Shown here: piece after piece, positions 52,286 through 60,213 of the stretch
Layout of the letters: each line of letters begins with the position of its first letter
How positions within the stretch are numbered: position 1 is the first letter of the stretch
DNA from: Flavobacteriales bacterium UBA3364
Lineage (GTDB): Bacteria > Bacteroidota > Bacteroidia > Flavobacteriales_F > PHOS-HE28
Assembly: GCA_002360495.1 (NCBI GenBank)
Contig: DEQO01000055.1
Coordinates: forward strand, 62,001-126,000
Length of the DNA stretch: 64,000 nucleotides
Reading direction: 5' to 3'
Made by a program: the position numbers and the translations under genes
The notes under the pieces: generated by a model
The model's database searches: none
Seen by the model: the letters and a program-made list of their open reading frames with translations, nothing else
What the model was told of the DNA's origin: nothing

Positions 52286-53767
52286 GTGAGCGCCCTCCGC
52301 AAACTCGCCGGCCAGACAGCCATCTACGGGCTCAGCAGCATCGTTGCGCGCTTCCTGAACTTCCTGTTGGTGCCGTTGTACACCAGCACCTTCGTGTTCG
52401 AGCCAGCGGAATATGGCGTTGTCACTTCGCTCTATTCGTGGACGGCCCTGCTCAACGTTGTGCTCACCTTCGGGATGGAGACCACCTACTTCCGCTTCGC
52501 GAACAAGGACCATGTGAAGGACAACCCCGATGGCGGGCGGGTCCTGTACGCCACCGCTACGTGGGGCCTCTTCTTCCCTGCCCTTGCCTTCATGTTGTTG
52601 GGTGTATCATTCTCCGACCATATCGCGGAATGGTTGCGCTTCGGTGCGTACACGAGCGCAGTATTGATGCTCGTGCTGATCATCGGCATCGATGCCATCA
52701 CCGCCATTCCCATGGCCCGATTGCGCCAGGAAGGACGCCCGTGGAAGTATGCCTTCATCAACATGCTCAGCGTCGGCGTGAACATCGGGCTGAGCGTATT
52801 CTTCCTGTTGTACTGTATGAAGCGGTACAACATGGGCGAGAGCAATGCGCTGATCGATGCGGTGTACGACCCATCGCTCGGGGTGGGCTATGTGTTCGTT
52901 ATCAACCTGGTGAGCACGGCCGTGAAGTTGCTCGTGCTGCTGCCCTCCTGGCCGTCGATCAAGGCGATGGACAAGGACCTGCTGCGTGCGATGATGGCGT
53001 TCGGCGCGCCGCTGATGATCGCCGGCCTCGCCGGCATGGTGAACGAGACCTTCGACCGCGTGATCCTGAAATACCTGTTGCCTGCGGACGTGGCGAACAG
53101 TGAGATCGGGATCTACGGCGCGTGCTACAAACTCGCCGTGCTGATCACGCTCTTCATCCAGGCCTTCCGCATGGGCGCGGAGCCGTTCTTCTTCAGCCAT
53201 GCGAAGGAGAAGAACAGCGCGGCCACCTTCGCCCGCATCATGAACATCTTCGTGGCGGTATGCATGGCCGCATTCCTGGTCGTGATGCTCTTCCTGGACC
53301 TCTTCAAGTGGTTCATCCCCAATCCGGCCTACCATGTGGGCCTCGGCGTGGTACCCATCCTGATGCTCGCCAATGTGTTCCTCGGCGTCTACTACAACCA
53401 GAGCGTTTGGTACAAGCTCACCGACCGGCCCCGCGTGGGCAGCACCATCAGCCTCATCGGTGCGGCCATCACCATCGTACTGCTCTTCGCGCTGATCCCG
53501 AACCTCGGCTACATGGGAGCCGCATGGACCACCCTGATCTGCTATGCGAGCATGGCCACCATCAGCTATGTCTGGGGCCAGCGGAACTACCCCATCCCGT
53601 ACAACGTGAGCAGAGTCCTGCTGTACATGGCCGGTGCTGTGTTCGTGTGGTGGGGCGTTGAACAGTTGTCCGTTGACGGGATGTTAGGCTATGCGGTCCG
53701 GGTGTCTGCTGTGTTACTCTTCGTTGCTTTCGTCTGGAGAACGGAGCGGCCGCTCACTGTTGTGTAG
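52286..53767 (+). CDS. Oligosaccharide flippase-like membrane protein (Wzx/MATE-type)
   Basis: The protein has 493 residues and about 14 hydrophobic helices. It starts ALRKLAGQTAIYGLSSIVARF with YFRFANKD after the second helix, and has LLRAMMAFGAPLMIAGLAGMVNE and FFFSHAKEKNSAATFARIMN, all typical of the polysaccharide-export (Wzx/RfbX) branch of the MOP superfamily. It probably flips lipid-linked sugar units across the inner membrane. The start is GTG (52286). The neighbouring dut and nucleotidyltransferase genes are compatible with nucleotide-sugar supply, but the sugar is unknown. Confidence 0.85.
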   Translation: MSALRKLAGQTAIYGLSSIVARFLNFLLVPLYTSTFVFEPAEYGVVTSLYSWTALLNVVLTFGMETTYFRFANKDHVKDNPDGGRVLYATATWGLFFPALAFMLLGVSFSDHIAEWLRFGAYTSAVLMLVLIIGIDAITAIPMARLRQEGRPWKYAFINMLSVGVNIGLSVFFLLYCMKRYNMGESNALIDAVYDPSLGVGYVFVINLVSTAVKLLVLLPSWPSIKAMDKDLLRAMMAFGAPLMIAGLAGMVNETFDRVILKYLLPADVANSEIGIYGACYKLAVLITLFIQAFRMGAEPFFFSHAKEKNSAATFARIMNIFVAVCMAAFLVVMLFLDLFKWFIPNPAYHVGLGVVPILMLANVFLGVYYNQSVWYKLTDRPRVGSTISLIGAAITIVLLFALIPNLGYMGAAWTTLICYASMATISYVWGQRNYPIPYNVSRVLLYMAGAVFVWWGVEQLSVDGMLGYAVRVSAVLLFVAFVWRTERPLTVV

Positions 53768-53778
53768 CACGCAATTGT

Positions 53779-53786
53779 TAGCTTGG
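53779..53786 (+). promoter_or_regulatory. Candidate -7 element (TAGCTTGG)
   Basis: It matches TAnnTTTG at all but one fixed base and ends five bases before the ATG at 53792, predicting a leaderless message. Confidence 0.4.
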
Positions 53787-53791
53787 CTAGC

Positions 53792-54433
53792 ATGAAGTAT
53801 CCGTTCGTGTTGGCCCTGACCTTGTGTTCCGGTATTGCCTCGGCACAGATCTTCACTGTTTCGATAACGGACGAGCATTCTTCGAAGGTCAAAGGCGACC
53901 CTGCCACAGAAGACCTGTATGACTTTCTTGATGTGAACCGCTATACGGCTGCATTCAAAATGCCGGACAAGAAGAAGCACGAAGTGGTCGTGGTGATGAA
54001 GTCCGTTTACAAGGACAGCATCGCATCCATCGACACACTGCTGAACACGGTGCCATGGCAGAAGAAGGTCGTTGGTGGTTTTCCATGGGACCCGAAGGAA
54101 GGTGCTTTGTTCCTGGCCCAGCGGATCGACTCTACGCACATGCGCGTCCGTTTCAAGTTCTGGATGTTAGCCGATAAGACCATCGAACTTCCATGGCCGA
54201 ACCACGGATACCTGTTGGACGAGGGCATTCGTTCCGGTGGAAAATACGTGACCATGGAACTCGGGAAGCCCATGCCCATCATGGTCCTGACGCAGCCCTA
54301 TCCGGACCCGCCGCCGCCGAAGGAGGCGGTGATGTATCGGTATTGCTTCGGTAGTGATGAACCTCCCGAGCAATGGCCTGCCAAGTACGGCGTAGAGCAT
54401 CTGTTCGTCTTCGAGTTGACGGTGCTCCCCTGA
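53792..54433 (+). CDS. Exported protein of unknown function
   Basis: The protein has 213 residues. A signal peptide (MKYPFVLALTLCSGIASAQ) precedes a soluble domain with many charged residues and the blocks PDKKKHEVVVVMKSVYKDS, RVRFKFWMLADKTIELPWP and a Pro-rich QPYPDPPPPKEAVMY near the end. I do not recognise a family. It lies between flippase and dut genes, and its own candidate promoter suggests independent expression. No lipobox or sorting tail is seen, so it is probably periplasmic. Confidence 0.7.
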   Translation: MKYPFVLALTLCSGIASAQIFTVSITDEHSSKVKGDPATEDLYDFLDVNRYTAAFKMPDKKKHEVVVVMKSVYKDSIASIDTLLNTVPWQKKVVGGFPWDPKEGALFLAQRIDSTHMRVRFKFWMLADKTIELPWPNHGYLLDEGIRSGGKYVTMELGKPMPIMVLTQPYPDPPPPKEAVMYRYCFGSDEPPEQWPAKYGVEHLFVFELTVLP

Positions 54434-54499
54434 GGGCATCTCTTGAACAGGTGTTGAAGACTTCGGTGGTCGACCGGCGAGGTGCGGCCGTTGCGTCGC

Positions 54500-54507
54500 G
54501 ACCTTTG
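54500..54507 (+). promoter_or_regulatory. Candidate -7 element (GACCTTTG) for dut
   Basis: GACCTTTG ends four bases before the dut ATG, the same octamer and spacing as at the Sua5-type gene. Confidence 0.45.
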
Positions 54508-54511
54508 CCCC

Positions 54512-54967
54512 ATGACGCTCATCGCCGCAGACCTCTCGGTCCGCATCACCAACAAGGGCCGGCACCAGCTGCCCAACTACGCCACGGAGCACAGCGCTGG
54601 CATGGACCTCCGGGCCAACCTGGACGCTTCGATCACCCTGGCCCCCGGCCAGCGCGCGCTGATCCCGACCGGGCTGTTCCTGGAACTTCCGGAAGGTACC
54701 GAAGCCCAAGTGCGACCAAGGAGTGGGCTGGCCTTCAAGCACGGTGTCACCGTTTTGAACGCGCCGGGCACGATCGACGCAGACTATCGGGGCGAAGTGG
54801 GTGTGCTGTTGATCAACCACGGCCAGGAGCCCTTCGAGGTGAAGGACGGCGAGCGTGTGGCCCAACTGGTCATCGCCCGTTATCTCAGGGTAACTTTCGA
54901 GGAAAGTGCGGACCTTCGCGCCACTGAACGAGGAGCGGGCGGCTTCGGACATACCGGCACCAACTGA
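54512..54967 (+). CDS. dut: Deoxyuridine 5'-triphosphate nucleotidohydrolase (dUTPase)
   Basis: The protein has 151 residues, the size of trimeric dUTPases. All five motifs are present: HSAGMDLRA (I), [10 protein letters not shown] (II), [12 protein letters not shown] (III, with the catalytic aspartate), ERVAQLVI (IV) and [11 protein letters not shown] (V, the C-terminal arm). The enzyme hydrolyses dUTP to dUMP, keeping uracil out of DNA and feeding thymidylate synthesis. Confidence 0.97.
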   Translation: MTLIAADLSVRITNKGRHQLPNYATEHSAGMDLRANLDASITLAPGQRALIPTGLFLELPEGTEAQVRPRSGLAFKHGVTVLNAPGTIDADYRGEVGVLLINHGQEPFEVKDGERVAQLVIARYLRVTFEESADLRATERGAGGFGHTGTN

Positions 54968-55001
54968 AGACCTCGGCAGCAAACGAACAAAAGACCATTC
55001 G

Positions 55002-55071
55002 CCCCAGAGGCATACCGAAACACGGAACGACGCTTGATGGCATCGAACTCTGTGCCTCCGTGCCTCTGTGG
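55002..55071. repeat. Imperfect inverted repeat between dut and the nucleotidyltransferase gene
   Basis: CCCCAGAGGCA (55002-55012) pairs with TGCCTCTGTGG (55061-55071) at 10 of 11 positions. A looser inner stem continues on both sides of the centre. The right arm also holds a direct repeat, GTGCCTC, at 55052 and 55060. Confidence 0.6.
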
Positions 55072-55072
55072 T

Positions 55073-55080
55073 GAACTTCG
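55073..55080 (+). promoter_or_regulatory. Candidate -7 element (GAACTTCG)
   Basis: This relaxed element ends six bases before the ATG at 55087, directly after the inverted repeat. Confidence 0.35.
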
Positions 55081-55086
55081 CATCGA

Positions 55087-56094
55087 ATGAAGATCATCGT
55101 CCCCATGGCGGGTATGGGCAAGCGGATGCGTCCGCATACCCACACCACCGCCAAGCCCCTGCTGCCCATCGCCGGCAAGCCCATTGTACAACGTCTTGTG
55201 GAGGACCTGGCCGCCGTGGCCGGTGAAGCCGTGGAGGAAGTGGCCTTCATCGTCCACCCCAGCTTCGGCAAGAAGGTGGAGGAAGAGCTGGTCGCCATCG
55301 CGAAAGCCATCGGCAGCAAAGGCACCATCCACTACCAGAAGGAAGCCCTCGGCACAGCCCACGCCATCCTCTGCGCCCAAAGCGCGCTGAACGGCCGTGT
55401 GATCGTGGCCTTCGCCGATACGCTCTTCCGCGCCCAGTTGAAACTGGACAAGGACTGCGACGGCGTGATCTGGGTGAACAAGGTCGACGACCCCAAGCCC
55501 TTCGGTGTGGTGAAGCTCGACGACAAAGGCATCATCACCGAGTTCGTGGAGAAGCCCCAGACCTTCGTGAGCGACCTCGCCATCATCGGCATCTACTACT
55601 TCGCCGACGGCGAATACCTGCGCAAGGAGATGCAGTTTTTGATCGACAACGACATCAAGGACAAAGGCGAGTACCAGCTCACCAACGCCATGGAGAACAT
55701 GAAACGGAAAGGTGCTCGTTTCAAGGCCGGCAGCGTGGATGTTTGGATGGATTGCGGGAACAAGAACGCCATGGTGGACACCAACACCAAGGTGCTCGGT
55801 TTCCTCAAGGGCGACAAGAACCTCGTGAGCACTTCCTTGAAGACGGAGAACAGCGTGGTGATCGGACCTTGCTTCATCGGCGAGAACGTTTCACTGGTGA
55901 ACAGCATCGTCGGTCCGAACGTTTCCATCGAGAGCGGAGCGGTCGTTTCCGGCAGCGTTGTGAAGAATTCGATCCTGCGCGGTAATACGCGTGTACAGGA
56001 CTGCGTGATGGACAACAGCATGATCGGTGAGCGCGCCAGCGTGAAGGGCATGGCCCTTGATCTGAGCATCAGCGACGACAGCACCTTCGGATGA
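55087..56094 (+). CDS. Sugar-1-phosphate nucleotidyltransferase with C-terminal left-handed beta helix
   Basis: The protein has 335 residues. The nucleotide-binding start reads IIVPMAGMGKRMRPHTHTTAKPLLPIAGKP, the G-x-G-x-R...KP signature of NDP-sugar pyrophosphorylases. AFADTLF contains the metal-binding aspartate region. From about residue 245 the chain has hexapeptide turns (VVIGPCFIGENVSLVNSIVG) of a left-handed beta helix. It probably joins NTP and a sugar-1-phosphate; glucose-1-phosphate is the commonest substrate but cannot be fixed here. It leads a four-gene operon whose members overlap. Confidence 0.88.
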   Translation: MKIIVPMAGMGKRMRPHTHTTAKPLLPIAGKPIVQRLVEDLAAVAGEAVEEVAFIVHPSFGKKVEEELVAIAKAIGSKGTIHYQKEALGTAHAILCAQSALNGRVIVAFADTLFRAQLKLDKDCDGVIWVNKVDDPKPFGVVKLDDKGIITEFVEKPQTFVSDLAIIGIYYFADGEYLRKEMQFLIDNDIKDKGEYQLTNAMENMKRKGARFKAGSVDVWMDCGNKNAMVDTNTKVLGFLKGDKNLVSTSLKTENSVVIGPCFIGENVSLVNSIVGPNVSIESGAVVSGSVVKNSILRGNTRVQDCVMDNSMIGERASVKGMALDLSISDDSTFG

Positions 56095-57920
56095 AGCAAC
56101 TCCCCTCCTTTCCGGTGAGCGCGACCGCTCCACGTGGTCCGCGGATCCCGGGGGGTATGCCCTTGCTTTTCGCCCTGCCGTTGATATGGTCCATTATGGC
56201 TTGCAGCGGCGCGAAACCCGTTGCGGACAGGCCGGTGACCATCGACCCCGAATCGGGCGCGCCCATCGATCCCGCTGCCGACAAGCGTGCCGAGACGATG
56301 CGCCTCTTCATGGAAGCCACGCAAGCACGGCTTGCCGGACAAGGCGCCAAAGCGATCCAGCTCTTCCAGCAGTGCCTTAAGCTGGATCCCACGAATGCTG
56401 CGGCCATGTTCGAGGTGGCCAAGCTCTACCACCAGGCACAGGACTTCCCCAAAGCGCTGGACCATGCCAAGCGTGCCGTCGATGCGGACAAGGAGAACAT
56501 CTGGTACCGTTTCCTGTTGGCCGACCTCTACCAGCAGAACGGCCAGGTGGGCGATGCCACCAAGGTGTACCAGGACATCGTGGCGAAATGGCCCGAGCGG
56601 TACGAGGTCTATTTCGATCTGGCGAACATGCTCGCCTATGGTGGGAGGGTCGATGATGCGATCAAGGTCTACGGCGAACTCGAGAAACGCTTCGGACTGA
56701 GCGAGGACCTGATCATGCAGGAGTTCGGCATGCTCAGCGAAAGCGGTCGGCACACCGAAGCCGAGGCCCTGGTGAAGCGCGCCATCGCGGCGCACCCCGG
56801 TGATCCGCAGTACGAAGGGCTCCTGGCCGAGGTGTACGACCAGCAAGGCGAGCATGAGAAAGCACTGGAGCAGTACAAGAAGACGCTGGAGCTGGACCCC
56901 GGCAACAGCATGCTGCGCATCGCCCTGGCCGAGCACTACTACTCCACCGGCAAGATGGACGAGGCGTACCATGAGCTCGGACAGGCCTTCCTGGATCCCG
57001 ATCTGGACATCGATGCCAAGATGCAGGTGCTCATCGGCTTCTTCGAGATGACCGAACGCGAAGGCGAGAAGGAGACCGATCGCCCCGACCTGATCCGCCG
57101 TTCGTACGAGTTGATCGAAGCACTGGAGAAGGCGCATCCGGAGAGCGGGAAGCCGCACACCATCCATGGTGATTTCCTGCTGCGCGATGGCAAGATCGCC
57201 GAAGCACGCGACCAGTTCCGCGAAGCGTTGCGGACCGAAAAGGAACGTTTCCCGATCCACCTGCAGCTGTTGCAACTGGACCTCCAATTGCGCGACCACG
57301 CCGCATTGCACACCGACGCGGAAGAGGCCATCAGCCTGTTCCCCACCGTGCCCGAACCCTATCTCTACAACGGTATCGCGCTATCGCAACTCGGCAGACA
57401 CGACGAGGCGATCGAGACCTTGATCACCGGTCGTGATGTGGTGGTGGACAATCCACAGCTGCAAGCCCAGTTCTGGAGCAGCCTGGGGGATGCTTACAAC
57501 GAAGCCGAGCGCTTCACCGATTCCGACAAGGCCTATGACAAGGCCCTCTCGCTCGAACCCGACAACGCCGGCACGCTCAACAACTACGCATACTACTTGA
57601 GCCTGCGCAATGAGCAACTGGAAAAGGCCGAACGCATGAGCAAGCGCTCCCTCGAGATCTCTCCCGGGGCGGCCACATACATGGATACGTATGCCTGGGT
57701 GCTCTTCCGGATGCGCAAATACGCCGACGCACGTGTGTGGATCGAGAAAGCACTCGCCACCGGCGAGCCCGATGGCACCGTTGTGGAGCACTACGGTGAT
57801 ATCCTCTTCGAGTTGGGCGATAAGAGCGGTGCCACGGAACAGTGGCGCAAGGCGAAGGTGCTGGGCGGTGGAAGCGATGCGCTCGACCGCAAGATCAACG
57901 AAGGCGCCCGCGTGGAATGA
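56091..57920 (+). CDS. TPR-repeat lipoprotein
   Basis: The protein has 609 residues. An N-terminal signal ends at IMAC (Cys38), a lipobox. About 14 TPR units follow, including AIQLFQQCLKLDPTNAAAM, ALDHAKRAVDADKENIWYR, ALEQYKKTLELDPGNSMLR and SDKAYDKALSLEPDNAGT, the last before the ending LNNYAYYLSL. Such proteins gather partners at the inner face of the outer membrane. Its ATG overlaps the previous stop (ATGA). A second ATG at 56157 would give a shorter signal. It is followed directly by DUF4292 and EnvC-like genes. Confidence 0.85.
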   Translation: MKQLPSFPVSATAPRGPRIPGGMPLLFALPLIWSIMACSGAKPVADRPVTIDPESGAPIDPAADKRAETMRLFMEATQARLAGQGAKAIQLFQQCLKLDPTNAAAMFEVAKLYHQAQDFPKALDHAKRAVDADKENIWYRFLLADLYQQNGQVGDATKVYQDIVAKWPERYEVYFDLANMLAYGGRVDDAIKVYGELEKRFGLSEDLIMQEFGMLSESGRHTEAEALVKRAIAAHPGDPQYEGLLAEVYDQQGEHEKALEQYKKTLELDPGNSMLRIALAEHYYSTGKMDEAYHELGQAFLDPDLDIDAKMQVLIGFFEMTEREGEKETDRPDLIRRSYELIEALEKAHPESGKPHTIHGDFLLRDGKIAEARDQFREALRTEKERFPIHLQLLQLDLQLRDHAALHTDAEEAISLFPTVPEPYLYNGIALSQLGRHDEAIETLITGRDVVVDNPQLQAQFWSSLGDAYNEAERFTDSDKAYDKALSLEPDNAGTLNNYAYYLSLRNEQLEKAERMSKRSLEISPGAATYMDTYAWVLFRMRKYADARVWIEKALATGEPDGTVVEHYGDILFELGDKSGATEQWRKAKVLGGGSDALDRKINEGARVE

Positions 57921-58807
57921 ACTTCGGGGGCAAAGCGTTGCTGCTGCTGGCGCTCCTTTCGGCAGCCGCGTGCAAACCACGGCGGACGACCGTCAACCCG
58001 AACCGTGAGCTGCCGGTGCGCTCCGCGGAAAAGTTGCTGGAGCGGCTGCTCGCGAACGACACCGCGACGATCCGCTATTATTCCGCAAAGGCCAATGTGG
58101 ACCTTGAACTACCCGAGGGCGGCAAGAGCTTCAAGGCACAGGTGCGGTCCGTACAGGACAGCGCCGCGTGGGTGAGCATCGTGCCCGCACTTGGCATTGA
58201 AGTGGCCCGTGTTCTTTTGACCCCCGACAGCCTGAAGTTGATGGACAAGGTGAACGACCAGTACTTCGCGGGCGATACCGCCGCGGCCCGCGCCAAGTTC
58301 GGCCTGCAGCCCAGCCTTGCCCTCCTGCAGCAAGCCCTGCTGGGACGGCCGATCGGCCTGGTGCCCACCGAGAAATACAGGTCCGATCGCGAACTGGGCA
58401 TGTACGTGCTCACCAGCAAGGAGAAACGCAGGTTCGTCCGCGCGGCAGAGGACATCAGCCCCGGCGATACGCTCGCACGCGACCGTGACATGAAGGAGAA
58501 GCGCCTGGAACGTACCCTGCGCAAGGCCGAGGAAAAGGAGGCGGTGGTGCTCCGGTACTGGATCGAACCGGACAGTTTCCGGGTGGCGCGCGTACAGATC
58601 TCCGACCTGGTACACGATAGGTCCGCCGATGTGCGTTATGAAATGCGCGGCGGACCCGAAGAACACCACCTGCCCACCCGCATCAGCATCACCTTGACCG
58701 AGCCCGGCAAACAAGCCACGGGGTCCCTGGAGCTCTCCCGCATCGAAGTGGAAGGCCCGCTGCAGCTGAATTTCAGGATACCGGAGAAATTCACCCCCAT
58801 GCCCTGA
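57917..58807 (+). CDS. DUF4292 lipoprotein
   Basis: The protein has 296 residues. The signal ends at SAAAC (Cys19). The diagnostic DUF4292 block is WVSIVPALGIEVARVLLTPD followed by LKLMDKVNDQYFAGD. The fold is probably LolA/LolB-like, which would suit carrying lipid or lipoprotein at the outer membrane, but this is inference. The ATG overlaps the TPR stop by four bases (ATGA). In this phylum DUF4292 genes are commonly next to EnvC-like peptidase genes, as here. Confidence 0.88.
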   Translation: MNFGGKALLLLALLSAAACKPRRTTVNPNRELPVRSAEKLLERLLANDTATIRYYSAKANVDLELPEGGKSFKAQVRSVQDSAAWVSIVPALGIEVARVLLTPDSLKLMDKVNDQYFAGDTAAARAKFGLQPSLALLQQALLGRPIGLVPTEKYRSDRELGMYVLTSKEKRRFVRAAEDISPGDTLARDRDMKEKRLERTLRKAEEKEAVVLRYWIEPDSFRVARVQISDLVHDRSADVRYEMRGGPEEHHLPTRISITLTEPGKQATGSLELSRIEVEGPLQLNFRIPEKFTPMP

Positions 58808-60036
58808 TGCCGATGACGACGCCAAGGACCGTGCTCTTCCTGCTCTGCCTCTGCGGCGCTATCGCCTCCGATGCACAAGGGAAGAAGGAACTGGAGAAGA
58901 AGCGGAACGCCCTGGACAAGCAGATCCGCACCACCACCGCGCTGATCGACCAGGCACGCAAGGAACAGCGTGTCACACAGGAACAACTGCAGTTGCTCGA
59001 AAGCCAGATCGCCGCGCGCGAGCAGCTGATCCACACCATGAACAGCGAGCTGCACCGCGTGGACCAGCGCATCGCGGAGGATGTGGAACTCGTAGCTTCC
59101 TTGAAGAACGACCTCGTGGACCTGAAGGAAGAATACGGGCGCATGCTGCAATTCGCCTACCGCAACCGGAATTCGTACGACCGTATGAGCTACCTCTTCG
59201 CGGCCACCAGTTTCCAGCAGGCCTATCGCCGCTCGCGTTACCTGGCCCAGATCGCGGAACAACGCACCCGGCAAGCCGCCTTGATCGAGGAGACGCGCGC
59301 CACCATCGACGCTCGCCTGGCCGGATTGAAGGAGCAGCGCGAGGAGAAGAACAAGCTGGTGGGTCAACAACTGGCCGAGAAGCAGCGGTTGAGCAGCGAT
59401 CGCAATGGCCAGCAGACCACCCTTTCCACCTTGAAGAAGGAAGAGGGCCGCCTGAAAGAAACGCAACGCAAACAGGAGAGCCAGCGACGCGATATCGACG
59501 CTGCGATCCGCAAGGCCATCGAGAACGAGCTGAAGCCCAAGACCACGACCGGTGCCAAACCGGGCGCACCGGCCAAACTGGACCTGAGCCTGACACCCGA
59601 AGCCAAGGAGCTCAATGCCGATTTCGAGAAGAACAAGGGTAAACTTCCCTGGCCCGTCGAGAAGGGCGTGATCACCAGCCGCTTCGGCAAGCAACCGCAT
59701 CCGGTGTTGAAAGGCATCGTGATCGAGAACAACGGCATCGACATAACCACCGAGAAGAACGCACAGGTGCGCGCCCTGTTCCGCGGCGAAGTGAGCGGCG
59801 TGATCGTGATCCCCGGCGCAGGCAAGGCCGTGATCGTGAGCCACGGCATTTACCGCACGGTCTACAGCAACTTGCGGGAAGTGAACGTGTCCAAAGGCCA
59901 GAAGGTGGAGACCAAAGGCGCGGTGGGAACGGTGCTTACCGACGACAACGGCTCGGTGGCCCACGTGGAGCTGTGGAAGATCACGGCGGACGGCCTGGTG
60001 AAGGTCGACCCAGGGCCCTGGTTGTTCAGGGACTAA
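58807..60036 (+). CDS. EnvC-like murein hydrolase activator (coiled coil plus degenerate LytM domain)
   Basis: The protein has 409 residues. A signal peptide ends near SDAQG. A long coiled coil (about residues 25-245) follows, in the EnvC manner. The C-terminal LytM domain (about 280-409) lacks the zinc ligands: the usual H...D pair reads ENNGIDIT and the HxH pair is reduced to AHVELWK with one histidine. In EnvC such a domain does not cut peptidoglycan but switches on amidases at the division site. HPVLKGIVIENNGIDI is typical of Bacteroidota EnvC-like proteins. The ATG overlaps the DUF4292 stop by one base (TGATG). Confidence 0.88.
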   Translation: MPMTTPRTVLFLLCLCGAIASDAQGKKELEKKRNALDKQIRTTTALIDQARKEQRVTQEQLQLLESQIAAREQLIHTMNSELHRVDQRIAEDVELVASLKNDLVDLKEEYGRMLQFAYRNRNSYDRMSYLFAATSFQQAYRRSRYLAQIAEQRTRQAALIEETRATIDARLAGLKEQREEKNKLVGQQLAEKQRLSSDRNGQQTTLSTLKKEEGRLKETQRKQESQRRDIDAAIRKAIENELKPKTTTGAKPGAPAKLDLSLTPEAKELNADFEKNKGKLPWPVEKGVITSRFGKQPHPVLKGIVIENNGIDITTEKNAQVRALFRGEVSGVIVIPGAGKAVIVSHGIYRTVYSNLREVNVSKGQKVETKGAVGTVLTDDNGSVAHVELWKITADGLVKVDPGPWLFRD

Positions 60037-60161
60037 TTCGGCACCCCGCTGCGTTTCCGCAAATGTGATCCGCTGGCGCTTCGCCTGAACGATCAGCAGA
60101 AATGTCACTCATGGACGGGATCAGGAGTGTACATCCGCGCACAAGATCCGTACCACACCCA

Positions 60162-60194
60162 TTTGTAAAACCGGGCTACATGGCGCTAAGTTCA
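60162..60194 (+). promoter_or_regulatory. Candidate promoter (TTTG, 21 bases, TAAGTTCA)
   Basis: TTTG at 60162-60165 and TAAGTTCA at 60187-60194 have the spacing of Bacteroidota -33/-7 promoters. The leader to the ATG at 60214 would be about 15-20 bases. The -7 element differs at two fixed bases. Confidence 0.4.
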
Positions 60195-60213
60195 CCATCC
60201 GAACCGCCACAAC

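Noticed and set aside
55596..57311. 571-codon open frame on the minus strand
   Set aside because: It runs across the clear nucleotidyltransferase and TPR genes and has no recognisable domain.
58636..60108. 490-codon open frame on the minus strand
   Set aside because: It lies antisense to DUF4292 and EnvC-like genes and is rich in Leu, His and Gln, as expected from the complement of a coiled-coil gene.
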